The notes under the pieces: model-generated
The model's input: the letters and a program-made list of their open reading frames with translations, nothing else
The model's database searches: none
Told to the model about the DNA's origin: nothing
Assembly (NCBI GenBank): GCA_014695325.1
Contig: JACJNZ010000054.1
Location: 1 to 64,000 of the forward strand
Direction: 5' to 3'
Source: Cyanobacteria bacterium FACHB-502
Lineage (GTDB): Bacteria > Cyanobacteriota > Cyanobacteriia > Elainellales > Elainellaceae
DNA length: 64,000 bases
Shown here: positions 8,317 to 17,700 of the stretch, piece after piece
Position numbering within the stretch: the stretch's first letter is position 1
Layout of the letters: every line of letters begins with the position of its first letter
Program-made: the position numbers and the translations under genes

Positions 8317-8868
8317 CTATTCAGCATAGGTTGGTGTGTTGTAATTCGCTTCAACAATTTCAAAACCTGCTCGCGTTAGTATTCCCTCGATGATCCATCC
8401 ATAAGTACTATGCTCTTCACGTACATGTATCTCAAAGTCTTTGGTTGCCCACCCTTCGCCGTCTGATTTGGCAACCTGTTTGATTCAGTTATTGATTGAC
8501 GATTCATAATCTGCGGGTGCAAATGGGAGGATGACATCTCGCAAATAAAACTTACCGTTCGGCTTCAGCATCGTGGCAATTCTCAAAAAAGCCGTCATCT
8601 TCCAAAAATCGGGCAGAATGTGAAGTGCATTTTTGGTGACGACGAAATCGGCTAATTGATCTGGATGCTTGCAGCTCAAAAAGCCTGCTTGATGAAACTT
8701 GATCGTGGTAACGCCTGCTTATTGGGCTTTGTTTTGAGCATAAGTGAGCATCGCTTTCGAGATATCAACCGCATGAACAGAAGCTCCTGTAAGCGCAGAT
8801 TGAATGGCAAAGTTACCTGTACCCGCACCTAAATCGATAACTGTATGTTCTGCAGCAATTCCTAATCG
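8317..8868 (-). pseudogene. SAM-dependent methyltransferase, truncated and with two stops
   Basis: On the minus strand a single frame reads H-T-V-I-D-L-G-A-G-T-G-N-F-A (SAM-binding motif I), then H-A-V-D-I-S-K-A-M-L, then a methyltransferase core and a C-terminus ending ..N-T-P-T-Y-A-E-stop. The frame is broken by an in-frame TAA after N-K-A-Q (near 8720) and an in-frame TGA after S-S-I-N-N (near 8486). The N-terminus before motif I is missing and replaced by the tail of a GNAT fragment. It is clearly an inactive class I methyltransferase. Confidence 0.85.
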
Positions 8869-9080
8869 TGATGAATGAACGATTGTAGTGCCCTTTCTGC
8901 ATTCTCTCTGGGAATTGAAACGCCTCGACTTGGCAAAAAGCGAGTTACTTCAGGATCAGCCCAGATGGATACAAGCGCCTCCAAATCTAAGAATTGAAGT
9001 GGACGCATCGTAAAACCGTCAATTTGTAAGACGGTTGGATCAGCAGGATTGCTCATTGCCATATTCCAAACATCAATCAC
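8862..9080 (-). pseudogene. GNAT acetyltransferase, N-terminal fragment
   Basis: The 72-codon frame has the N-terminal signature of RimJ/RimL-like acetyltransferases: L-Q-I-D-G-F-T-M-R-P-L, D-L-E-A-L-V-S-I-W-A-D-P-E-V-T-R-F-L-P. It stops at H-H-D. The acetyl-CoA binding core that should follow is absent, because the sequence passes directly into the truncated methyltransferase. The two fragments were probably joined by one deletion. Confidence 0.75.
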
Positions 9081-9172
9081 ACCTTAACACTGCTGCCTCA
9101 ATCCATCGCTTAGGCAGGAGTTGTCAGGCACAGCAGGTTTTCAACAATGTTAAGCTAGCTGTTAAACCGATG

Positions 9173-9228
9173 TTGTCAAGTACTACTTGACAAGTTGTTT
9201 CTTAGGGATGTAAAGTAATACTTGACAG
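9173..9228 (+). promoter_or_regulatory. Promoter with duplicated 21-bp operator ahead of the HTH-Clp_N gene
   Basis: Site 1 (9173-9193) has left arm TTGTCAAGTA, one central base, and the exact reverse complement TACTTGACAA. Site 2 (9208-9228) repeats the symmetry imperfectly (ATGTAAAGTA / TACTTGACAG), centred 35 bp away. A TTGACA hexamer (9187-9192) lies in site 1, and TAAAGT (9211-9216) lies 18 bp further in site 2, so both operators overlap a likely promoter. The HTH protein encoded 16 bp downstream is the obvious candidate ligand, implying autoregulation. Confidence 0.7.
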
Positions 9229-9243
9229 CAAATAGGCGAAAGG

Positions 9244-9936
9244 ATGAAGAATCGGCTGAAAGAGCTTCGACAATTACGCCAATGGTCACAAGCCGACCTC
9301 GCCAGAGAACTAGAAGTAAGCCGTCAAGCGGTCAACGGGTTTGAATCGGGTAAGTTCGACCCAAGCTTGGATATGGCGTTCAAAATTGCCAGTTTGTTTC
9401 AGGTCTCGATCGAAGACGTTTTCATCTTTGAGGCAAAGAATTCAATGCAAACATTATTTGAACGAGTCAAAAATTTCTTCGGTTTTGAGTTTGGGTTTGA
9501 GCGGTTCACAGAACAGGCAATTCATGCTATCACCTTCGCTCGAAACGAAGCCCTACGGTTGCAACAGTCAGCACAGGGCACAACTTCGCAGGAACCGCAG
9601 GTTGAACCAGAACATTTGCTAGCTGGCTTATTGGCTGATCCAGCAGCAACGTCTGCTCAATTACTGCAAGCGAATGGTGCAACACTGAGAGCCATAACTG
9701 ATGAGCATAGTTTTGAACGAGGTGAGAATCTCAAATTGAGTTCACAAAGCAAGTTTGTCCTGGAGCTTGCTTTACAGGTCGTTCGGCTTCAGGGCAAGAA
9801 GTCGATTGGCACAGAACATCTTTTATGGGGTTTGATGCGGCTAGCTGATACCGATAAGACCATTCAGACTGATTTGTTTCACCGTTACGGAATCAATCTT
9901 GAAGCTTTGAATCATCAACTCATAGAAGTCATTTGA
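9244..9936 (+). CDS. XRE-type HTH fused to a Clp N-terminal (ClpA/ClpC-like) domain
   Basis: The 230-residue protein has a YozG-like Cro/C1 HTH in residues 1-66 (L-K-E-L-R-Q-L-R-Q-W-S-Q-A-D-L-A, V-S-R-Q-A-V-N-G-F-E-S-G-K-F-D-P-S). A linker follows, then a double Clp_N repeat in about residues 85-228 (F-T-E-Q-A-I-H-A-I-T-F-A-R-N-E-A, E-P-E-H-L-L-A-G-L-L, then T-E-H-L-L-W-G-L-M). Clp_N domains normally sit at the front of Hsp100 ATPases and bind adaptors or substrates. There is no ATPase module here. The protein probably links DNA binding to a Clp-type input. Two operator copies just upstream suggest it represses its own promoter. Confidence 0.88.
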   Translation: MKNRLKELRQLRQWSQADLARELEVSRQAVNGFESGKFDPSLDMAFKIASLFQVSIEDVFIFEAKNSMQTLFERVKNFFGFEFGFERFTEQAIHAITFARNEALRLQQSAQGTTSQEPQVEPEHLLAGLLADPAATSAQLLQANGATLRAITDEHSFERGENLKLSSQSKFVLELALQVVRLQGKKSIGTEHLLWGLMRLADTDKTIQTDLFHRYGINLEALNHQLIEVI

Positions 9937-9937
9937 G

Positions 9938-10290
9938 ATGGGTACAAATGATATGAGCGCAGAGTGCGATCGATCCTTGTATTTGAGTGATTCATTCACT
10001 CAGGCATACCAGCGTTGCCTCCAGGAAGGATTTTCTCAGGGAGGAGGTTACGTCCGCGATTCAGTGAATGCGATGAGTGCGTGGTCGTTTGCGTTGGAGA
10101 ATATCACGATTCCTGTAGACCTCTGGTATGACGGTTTAGATACCAGTCCTGTTCACTCCCCCGATTTTAGCGTAACCCTCGCTGCTCACTTGCCACGGCT
10201 ACCCATATCCTTGATCCTAATGAGGGAGGCTCCATTCTGTGGACGCGATCGCACGATATTCTATCAAAGCTGAAATCCCCTGTGTCAGTA
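9938..10290 (+). pseudogene. Alpha/beta hydrolase C-terminal fragment, frameshifted
   Basis: The frame from 9938 resembles the cap and C-terminal part of an alpha/beta hydrolase (V-D-L-W-Y-D-G-L-D-T-S-P-V-H-S-P, the acid-residue loop). Near 10195 the proper continuation moves to another frame, where A-T-H-I-L-D-P-N-E-G-G-S-I-L-W-T-R-S-H supplies the family's terminal histidine region. The nucleophile elbow and the N-terminal half are absent. The ATG two bases after the HTH-Clp_N stop looks like a translational start, so a short product may be made, but it cannot be a working hydrolase. Confidence 0.7.
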
Positions 10291-10694
10291 TGAATAGCAT
10301 GATCATTGATGTTGTCGCCTGGATTTGCATCAGGGATAGACAGGTTTTATGTGCCCGGACAACGGGTAACGATGTGTTCTATCTGCCTGGTGGAAAACGG
10401 GAGAAGGGTGAGTCTGACTGGGAGGCATTGCGCCGAGAGGTTCAGGAAGAACTTAATGTCAGCCTGATCGCTGAAACCTTAACAGAAGTAATGGTCGTGC
10501 AGGAGGTTGCTCATGGCTACACAGAACCAACTCAGGTGACGATGCGCTGCTTTGGGGCAGACTACAGGGGTGAAATCATGGCAGATTCTGAAATTGAAGC
10601 GATCGCGTGGCTGAGGTACATAGATTTAGACCAATGTGCTCCAGCTACGCAACGGGTACTGGAGTATTTGTATAAGCAGCAATGGATTGATTAG
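10290..10694 (+). CDS. NUDIX hydrolase
   Basis: The 134-residue protein carries the NUDIX box G-x5-E-x7-R-E-x2-E-E (G-K-R-E-K-G-E-S-D-W-E-A-L-R-R-E-V-Q-E-E-L), which binds Mg2+ and cleaves nucleoside diphosphates linked to another moiety. The length is typical of single-domain NUDIX enzymes. The ATG at 10290 is preferred over an upstream in-frame ATG at 10239, because the extra 17 residues precede the first beta strand and overlap the hydrolase remnant. The substrate cannot be predicted. It converges on the GNAT-barstar gene. Confidence 0.88.
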   Translation: MNSMIIDVVAWICIRDRQVLCARTTGNDVFYLPGGKREKGESDWEALRREVQEELNVSLIAETLTEVMVVQEVAHGYTEPTQVTMRCFGADYRGEIMADSEIEAIAWLRYIDLDQCAPATQRVLEYLYKQQWID

Positions 10695-10744
10695 GCGCGA
10701 TTACCCCGTAGGGGGAACTGCTTCGCATCGCTTACAAGCGGTAG

Positions 10745-11710
10745 CTACTCAACATCATCCGCCGTTTCGACCAGCACCAACTCTACGTTTGGATAACGGT
10801 TTATCGCTTCCACCAACCAGTCAAAAACCGTGGGTCCCTTTTCTCTCAGGGCTGCTCGTAGTGCCCAGGCGGTTTTAATTAACGCAGTAGGAGGACAATC
10901 CCGTAACTGTTGCAGCAGTTGGCGAACAGTCTCGTCATAACCTAAAGCTGCTCTCGCATAGTCTACTTCTCGCCATACTAATCGGAATGAATCAGGTAAG
11001 CATCCATAATCACCTCGAAGTACAGCATGGAAACCATCGAGGTTCTTATCCCAGGGTTGTCCTGCCAGCAAAATCTGTTCCACTTGGTTGTAGAATGCCT
11101 CCAGTGTGGTGGTGCGACGACCATCAAGAATATACTCTGGTTTTAACTCATTGACTGTATGCAATAACCAGCCTTTCTTCCTCAACTCAAATGTTTGCTC
11201 TAGACAAAGTTCATTCTTGAATACAACCTCCTCAGAGCTTACTAAGTTCATTCCTAATCGTGTCAGAAGATTAATTGATGGATGATTGCGGCTATCTGTG
11301 ATGCCAATGACTTTCGTAATATTTCCAGGTTCGAATAATGAGCAAAGCAATGCTTGAATCGCTTCTTTTGCATAGCCATTACCTTGTTCTTCTCGATGTA
11401 GCGTAAAACCAATTTCTACTGTTGTTGTATCGTGCTCACTTACCTGTATCCCAATATCACCAATCAGTAGATTGGATTGCTGGAGAGCGATCGCAATTTG
11501 AAACCATTCCCCTGGAATTCCAATTGGAACTGTACTCATTTCATTGATGAAAGCGATCGCCTCATTCTCTAATAGCATTGACCAACTTTGGAAGCGGGCA
11601 ACCTCAGGGTCATGCCGGTAGGCAAGGAAGCGATCGAGATCAGTCTCAGTAAAGCGCCGAAGCGTCAGTCGTTCAGTTTGTTGGGGAAGAAAGTGTTCTG
11701 GAAATGACAT
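10745..11710 (-). CDS. GNAT acetyltransferase fused to a barstar-like domain
   Basis: The 321-residue protein has a RimJ/RimL-type GNAT domain in about residues 12-178, with acetyl-CoA loop R-E-E-Q-G-N-G-Y-A-K-E-A (106-117) and N-H-P-S-I-N-L-L-T-R-L-G-M. A domain of about 125 residues follows from 193: Y-I-L-D-G-R-R-T-T-T-L-E-A-F-Y, W220-D-K-N-L-D-G-F and L-V-W-R. This matches the barstar (barnase-inhibitor) family, including the W-x-x-N-L-D-x-F helix that plugs an RNase active site. Single genes joining these two domains are unusual; I know of no characterised example. It starts 21 bp after the ASCH gene stop and is probably translated from the same message. Confidence 0.82.
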   Translation of the reverse strand: MSFPEHFLPQQTERLTLRRFTETDLDRFLAYRHDPEVARFQSWSMLLENEAIAFINEMSTVPIGIPGEWFQIAIALQQSNLLIGDIGIQVSEHDTTTVEIGFTLHREEQGNGYAKEAIQALLCSLFEPGNITKVIGITDSRNHPSINLLTRLGMNLVSSEEVVFKNELCLEQTFELRKKGWLLHTVNELKPEYILDGRRTTTLEAFYNQVEQILLAGQPWDKNLDGFHAVLRGDYGCLPDSFRLVWREVDYARAALGYDETVRQLLQQLRDCPPTALIKTAWALRAALREKGPTVFDWLVEAINRYPNVELVLVETADDVE

Positions 11711-11731
11711 CGCTCTTCAGCATCCTGATGA

Positions 11732-12043
11732 CTACGAGTAAACCACACGAAACCGCTCGCAAACCAGCAGCATTTGAGGAGTGGGCTGCTTACCGATTTG
11801 AGGTAATCCCCGTGAAAAATACCTCCAATGTTCCTCTCTCCAGGATTCCAGGGAACGGTCATCCTCACCCTCTTCATAGGCAAACTGTGCGTCCACCTCA
11901 TTAAATGCTCGGAGTGTTACTTCTGTCGTTTCAATAATGCAAAGAGGGCGATCGCTTCCATCCAGCACAATTGTTTTAGAACCTATTTTAGGGGGTTCGC
12001 TACTCTCTGCTTCCCATTCCCATACGGTTGAACACGCTGCCAT
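11732..12043 (-). CDS. ASCH-domain protein, N-terminally short
   Basis: The 103-residue protein matches the ASCH family: T-V-W-E-W-E-A-E, P-P-K-I-G-S-K-T-I-V-L-D-G, I-I-E-T-T-E-V, F-N-E-V-D-A-Q-F-A-Y-E-E-G-E, S-L-E-S-W-R-E-E-H-W-R-Y-F. ASCH domains are beta-barrel folds proposed to bind RNA; some members are hydrolases or nucleases. Family members normally carry about 40 more residues before W-E-W-E. Here the upstream sequence is open for ten codons in frame, then merges with the end of the TPR gene, so the front was lost by a junction. However, AAAGGAG lies five bases before the ATG, so the short form is translatable. Confidence 0.75.
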   Translation of the reverse strand: MAACSTVWEWEAESSEPPKIGSKTIVLDGSDRPLCIIETTEVTLRAFNEVDAQFAYEEGEDDRSLESWREEHWRYFSRGLPQIGKQPTPQMLLVCERFRVVYS

Positions 12044-12060
12044 TTTAACTCCTTTGAGAA

Positions 12061-14523
12061 TTAAACTTTGAATTGTTGTAACGCGATCGTTCGATAAGAT
12101 TCTTCGTTAAACCCCATTACCATTTGTACTGCGAGAGCAGGCTCCTTGGCATTTAAAGCTTCTTCAACCATTTGCCAGAGGAGTTCCCGTTGCTCGAAGC
12201 GATTGGGCATTGTTTCTACAGCCTCGCGCGAAAATTGTGCGGCTTGGTTAGCGCGGCTCGTTTCCCCCTGAAAGGCATAGGCTTGAGCAATGAGGAACCA
12301 GTTATAAGCCTTCAAGTTAGGAGACTGAAGATCAGCGTTGATTTGCCCCGCCTGTAGCAACTGTGAGATAGATGGATTTTGGACTCCCGAAAGCACGAAA
12401 TAAAAACGAACTGCATCATTCAAGGCTTGTTCTCGCTGGCTATCATTAGGAATCGTTTCCGCAATTTGCTGAAGTCGAATGACAACGGCTTGTGCCTGAG
12501 CGTTTTGACCTGTGGCATGATAGTTCACCACCATTTGAGCCAGCGTGGAAATGTATCCAGCTTGGTGGGGCTGATTCTGGATAATCTGGAGGGCATAGGC
12601 TGGGTCAGAAGATGCTGCTGCAACTGCAATGCGTCCAATCATCCAATCCTGTTGAGCAGGTTCCAGGCTTTGTGCTAGGGTCAAGGCGGCTTCTGCAGTT
12701 TCCTGCATTTGCGGTTCCGCGCCTATAGTTGCATAGGCTTTGACGATCGCCTCCATTCCTCTAAGCTGCTGCAATGGTTCTGTAGCGGTGCTGTTAACTG
12801 TCCTTAAACCCGACAGCATTTGCATCGCTTCTTCCTCATCCCCCGCAAGGAAAAACATTTGAGCCACTTCAGCCATCGGCACTACTGTCCAGAAGGGGAA
12901 AGATGACGACCGCTCACTTCCAGGAAATTGACTGATCAGATTAAACGCGCCTTCTGCCGCTGCTTGTGCCTCCTCACGCTGTTGCAGTTGGGCATATAAT
13001 CGGGCAATCGTTCCCAGATACCGCACCTGTTCTCGCACCGAATCTTGATTCTGAACCTCTAGAGTTTTAGCTGATTCAAGCGCCTCATTTAACACTGCCC
13101 TGGCTCGATCGGATTCATTGAACGCCAGATAATCCTGAGCAATCTCTAGCAACAATCCTGCGTTAGAAACGGTGACGTAGGTATTGCGATCGTAAAAGAT
13201 AGTCATTTTATCCACAGTGCGAGCTACAGCCAAAGCTTGATCTAGCATGGCGATCGCATCTTGAGGTTGATTAACCTGCCGGTACTGTTGAGCGATCGTT
13301 TGCAGTGCATTGACGCGAGCCTGTTCCTGAAGGACATTTGCAGCTTGCATTGCCCGATCGTACTGTTTTGCTTTCGCCGCTTGCTGAACGATCTGTTGCA
13401 GGGCTTCTACTTTCAGGTCAGGCATATCGCCAAAGGGTTGCAGGATTCCATCTGGCACCTGTTGCGTAAGAGCGATCGCTTCGTTATACCGTCCAACATC
13501 GGAGTAGACGCGGGCGATGATGACTTTGGCATGAGCCTGTTCATACCCGGTGAAGCTGTTGGTAAGAGCTAGAGCGCGATCGAAGGCTCCGACCTGGGCG
13601 AAGTGACCTGCCCACTGAGCGAAGACCTGCGATGGCTGCATTTTGGTTAGCTCATAGGCTTCGGAAAGAATGCTGACGGCGCGTTCTTTTGCTCCAGCTT
13701 TAGCATAGGCAAGAGCGACTTCTATCCAGAGCTGAACTCGGCTGCTTGGCTCTGGAATCTGACTGGCAATCTGGTAAGACAGGTCAGTCTTGCCGCTGCG
13801 CCATGCCCACCGTGCTAGGGTTGAGAGCAGGGATGATTTTTCGTTAGGGTCTGTGATCTTTTCTGTGAATGCCAATGCATCTGTGAAGCGATCGGTGTTG
13901 ATATAGCTTTTGAGAATGGCATCGCGTGCTTGGTCGCCGTAATCCTGTATAGATTGGCTGAGGGCAATTGCCTCGCTAAACTGTCCTTGCTCAGCCAGAT
14001 AAGAGACCACAGGAATTAAGGCTTGGTCACGGGATGGAGCAAACTGAATTTTCTCGGCAAATTGCTGGGCTGTCTTAATCTGTCCGGCATTCAAATAAGC
14101 TTGGACGATTGCAACTTCCGCATCCGTCCTTACAGGCACACAGCACCCTAATGAAGGCAGGGAGTTATAGCTCATGCGGTTGGTGATAGCGATCGCCCAA
14201 TCGTACTGTCCCAGTTTTGCTAACTCTGCTGCAATGGTGGCAAAGAATTGGTCAAGGGTAACGGAATTGGAGAGGAGCGCGGTGATTTGTTCAGCCTGGA
14301 GTAAGGCTTCTGTCGCTTGAGCAACTTGACCATTGGCGGCATTGCGCCGGGCTGCCCGAATTAGCTCCCAGGCTTGAGCAGCAGGGCTTGACTGAGGACT
14401 GACTTGGGCGATCGTAGGGACAGAATGATCCCCTGACAAGGCAGACAAATTTGGAATTGCTTCTGCGGCAGCAGGTACAGCAGCAAACAAACTGACAATG
14501 ATGGGCACCATCCAGGGCTGCAT
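12061..14523 (-). CDS. Secreted TPR-repeat protein
   Basis: This is an 820-residue protein from the chosen start. The N-terminus is a cleavable signal (hydrophobic run V-P-I-I-V-S-L-F-A-A-V, then P-A-A-A-E-A), placing the protein in periplasm or outside. The rest is about 18 degenerate TPR-like helical repeats with recurrent phrases such as W-D-W-A-I, D-R-A-L-A-L, Y-N-E-A-I-A-L-T-Q-Q-V and A-L-A-Y-A-K-A-G. An in-frame ATG at 14583 would put 20 polar residues ahead of the signal, so 14523 is preferred. TPR scaffolds mediate protein contacts. It lies 125 bp downstream of the AAA-WD40 gene and 17 bp upstream of the ASCH gene, all on one strand. Confidence 0.8.
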   Translation of the reverse strand: MQPWMVPIIVSLFAAVPAAAEAIPNLSALSGDHSVPTIAQVSPQSSPAAQAWELIRAARRNAANGQVAQATEALLQAEQITALLSNSVTLDQFFATIAAELAKLGQYDWAIAITNRMSYNSLPSLGCCVPVRTDAEVAIVQAYLNAGQIKTAQQFAEKIQFAPSRDQALIPVVSYLAEQGQFSEAIALSQSIQDYGDQARDAILKSYINTDRFTDALAFTEKITDPNEKSSLLSTLARWAWRSGKTDLSYQIASQIPEPSSRVQLWIEVALAYAKAGAKERAVSILSEAYELTKMQPSQVFAQWAGHFAQVGAFDRALALTNSFTGYEQAHAKVIIARVYSDVGRYNEAIALTQQVPDGILQPFGDMPDLKVEALQQIVQQAAKAKQYDRAMQAANVLQEQARVNALQTIAQQYRQVNQPQDAIAMLDQALAVARTVDKMTIFYDRNTYVTVSNAGLLLEIAQDYLAFNESDRARAVLNEALESAKTLEVQNQDSVREQVRYLGTIARLYAQLQQREEAQAAAEGAFNLISQFPGSERSSSFPFWTVVPMAEVAQMFFLAGDEEEAMQMLSGLRTVNSTATEPLQQLRGMEAIVKAYATIGAEPQMQETAEAALTLAQSLEPAQQDWMIGRIAVAAASSDPAYALQIIQNQPHQAGYISTLAQMVVNYHATGQNAQAQAVVIRLQQIAETIPNDSQREQALNDAVRFYFVLSGVQNPSISQLLQAGQINADLQSPNLKAYNWFLIAQAYAFQGETSRANQAAQFSREAVETMPNRFEQRELLWQMVEEALNAKEPALAVQMVMGFNEESYRTIALQQFKV

Positions 14524-14708
14524 GACAGATCTCTCTGATTCTACGGTGGTTTCAGATGGAAAATGGAAGAGCATTATTCGCAATTACACTAAAGCATAGA
14601 TACATCATTTGAGAGGCTTTTTGAAATGCTTTGCGATTTTTCTAGGAACTCATACTGAGTAGTTAGGCTTCATCAGCAGTAAGATTAATTCCAGAATGGC
14701 TTTTAGAT

Positions 14709-17700
14709 TTAGGAAGGACATTGAAGTGTATCGCGCAAGTCTGGATGATGGGTGAAATAGGGAGATAACCAATTGCAGCCCTGCTTTAATAGGCCTGGCA
14801 ATTCAGGCACTTGCCAGTGATGGATCGTATTGTTATTTCCAACGGTGAAGATTGTTTGACCATCTTTGCTGAAGCTGATGTTGTGTGTGCCCTCAGAAAC
14901 ACTCATATCGCTCAGCAACTGTCCATCTAGTGTCCACAATCGCAGCTCAGTGCTGGCCAGGGTGGCAAAGCTGCGGCGATCGGGGCTAAATGCAATTCTG
15001 AAGATAGAATCGGTGTGTCCTGTAAAATCGCTGAGGAGCTGTCCCTGGCGGCTCCAGACTTTGATATTGCCGTTCATCCCTGTGGTCACAAAGTATTGTC
15101 CATCGGGGCTGAATTCGATCGAGTAGGCATCTGGTTGGGTTTGCTCTAGCGTTTTAACAAGCTGTCCCTGAGCTGTCCAGATTTTGATTGTTCCTTCTAA
15201 GCCAGTTGTGACTAGGTGTTGATTATCTGGGCTGAATTGCAGAGCGATCAGAGCTTGATCGTGAGCTTTGAAGCTTGCTTGTCTTTGCCCATTAGAAGAC
15301 CAGATTGTTAGGGTGCCAGTGCCATCGGCTTGTCCTGCTGCAATCCATTCTGCATTGGGGCTAATCCGCAGTGCGTTAATCGATGACGTAGAAGAGAGCC
15401 GAGTTTGTAGCAGCACCTTTCCCTCACGATTCCAGAGATGAATCTGATTGTCGGTGGTCGCAGCGGCGATATGGCTTCCATCTCGGCTGAGGGCAAGGGA
15501 ACTGACGTAAGGAAGGCGACCCTTCAGTTCTTGCAGCAGTTGTCCCTGCGGATTCCACAGGCGAATTAGCCCTTCCTGTCCGGCGATCGCAATCACCTGC
15601 CCATCCTGGCTGAACTGTGTTTGCAGGTAGGATTGTCCGGAGGTATCTAGTGTTGTTAGTCTCCGTCCTGCGGTATCCCAGAGTTGGGCTTTGCCCTCGG
15701 CACTGATACCAATCACGCGATCGGCTGCTCCGTTGACATCGGTGGATGGCATAAAGTCAGACGAAGTTCCCTGTAGTGGGTAGTAATTGAACGATTGCAG
15801 GTTCCATTCCTGAATCGTTCCAGCGCTTGAAAACGTGAGCAGACGATTACCCTCTGGAGAAAACCAGGCGTTGAGAATTCTGCCCTGCCCTTGCATCATT
15901 GAGACGATTGGCTTAACCGCTTTAAGCTGTTGACCCAGGTAAATCTTGCCAGAGAAATCGCTAAAGATAAGGTGATTACCCTGAGGACTGAGATGTAAAT
16001 TCGCTTCCACTGGCGTAATGGTTTGGGATTTGGAACGGTTACCAGGAACCCTGGGAGTTTGTTGTTTTCCCTCAGGTGTCCAGTAGGTTACGTCTCCATT
16101 AATTGTGATCGCTACAATTTCGTTGCTCGAGAGGAATTCAGCATCCGCGATCTGTGAATGTGCGACATTGCCATTGCCCGGAATTTTGATTTCACCAAAC
16201 CGATCGCCGCTCAACGTCCACACTTGACCAATACCGTCCATCCCAACCGTTAGTAGATGCTGATTATTGGGACTCCACTGCATCTTCAAGTGAGGAGAGG
16301 CTTTGAAGCTAGCTAACGTTTGACCGCTGCGGGACGCAATTTTTACATTACCCCGCTCATCGATCGCCGCTAAATATTGCCCATTTGGACTGAACTGCAC
16401 CGCATGAATATTGCCCTCAAACCCCTCCAGCTTAAACTGGTAGCGTCCCTGAGATGACCAGACATCGACTGCCTCAACACTAGCCGCCGCCAGCCGCTCA
16501 TTATCAGGACTAAATGCCAGACCGAACACCGGACGATTTTGAGGTTGTTGCAACTCTCGCAGACGATGCAAAGCAGTTCCCCCTTCGGGGTAATCACCCT
16601 GTCGATCCCACAAGCGAATTTTACCGTCAAAGCCGGAGGTTGCGAGCAATTGACCATCTGGGCTAAACGCCATCTCCAGTTCTGTGCCACCATGATCACC
16701 CAACGTTGCAATTTGCTTTCCCTGAGTTGTCCAGAGTTGAGCGGCGGCATGAACTCCTGCGGAGGGAGATGCAGAAGCTACTGCGACGAGTTCTCCATCA
16801 GGGCTAAATTCCACCGCCCCCAGGTTAGCCGGAAAACCTGTTACCCGATTCTGTTCGCGAATCTGGCTCAAGACCTGATGCAGTGCTCGAACGGGGCTGA
16901 TCGCTGGATACTCAGCCCAGGGACGATTGCCCCTCACCAACTGGTTTAGCGCCTGCCCAGCCTTCATCGCAGAAACTAGAGCATCCAGTTCAGAGGTTTC
17001 AAACTGTCGTAAAACGGTCATTCCCTGTCGTTCCAGGCGTGTGCCTGCTAGGGCAGTTTGCTGTTTTTCCAGGGCATTCTGGGCAAACAGAGCCGCGATC
17101 GCCGCTCCCACAATTGAAGCCACTAGCACGACTAATCCGATGCGAATTCGCCGTTTAGCCGTTTGATTGGCTTGGGTCAGGATTTGATTGGCTCTGGCAA
17201 TGCTCTCTTTCTCCTGTTTCTCGATATCCCAGCCAATCTGAGCTTCCAGTTTCTCTAGTTGAATCGTGCGATTCTCAACAGCCTGGCTCGCCGCTAAAAA
17301 CTGGTAGTCCTCATCGCTCAAACTCTTACCTGCTGACCAATCTAGCGCCTCGCGCAAGGCTTGTCCTCTCAGCAGGCGGGAATCATCCTGGCGATCGGAG
17401 TTTAGCCAGGCAGCGATCGCCTCGTTGTAAATCCGCAGCTTGTCAAGCTGCTCACCGACCCAGATTGGATCAAACACAGTTGCGTAAATCCGGTTTGCAA
17501 CCCATAGCCTGCCCTGACGCTGCACCACCAGACCCGACAGCTTCAACTCCATCTGCTCCCGCGAATCATCAGCAGGAATGGATTGACTGGGAGACAGCAA
17601 AATCTGCTGATAAAGCCCTAATAATCGTCCTGCCCACTGCTCATTCCGAAGCAGGCGATCGCGAATTGTTTTCAAGTGTTCGGGATAGTCTTGTGCTTCC

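Noticed and set aside
12061-14583. Longer start of the TPR protein at 14583
   Set aside because: It would place 20 polar residues before a clear signal peptide. The ATG at 14523 gives a normal secretory N-terminus.
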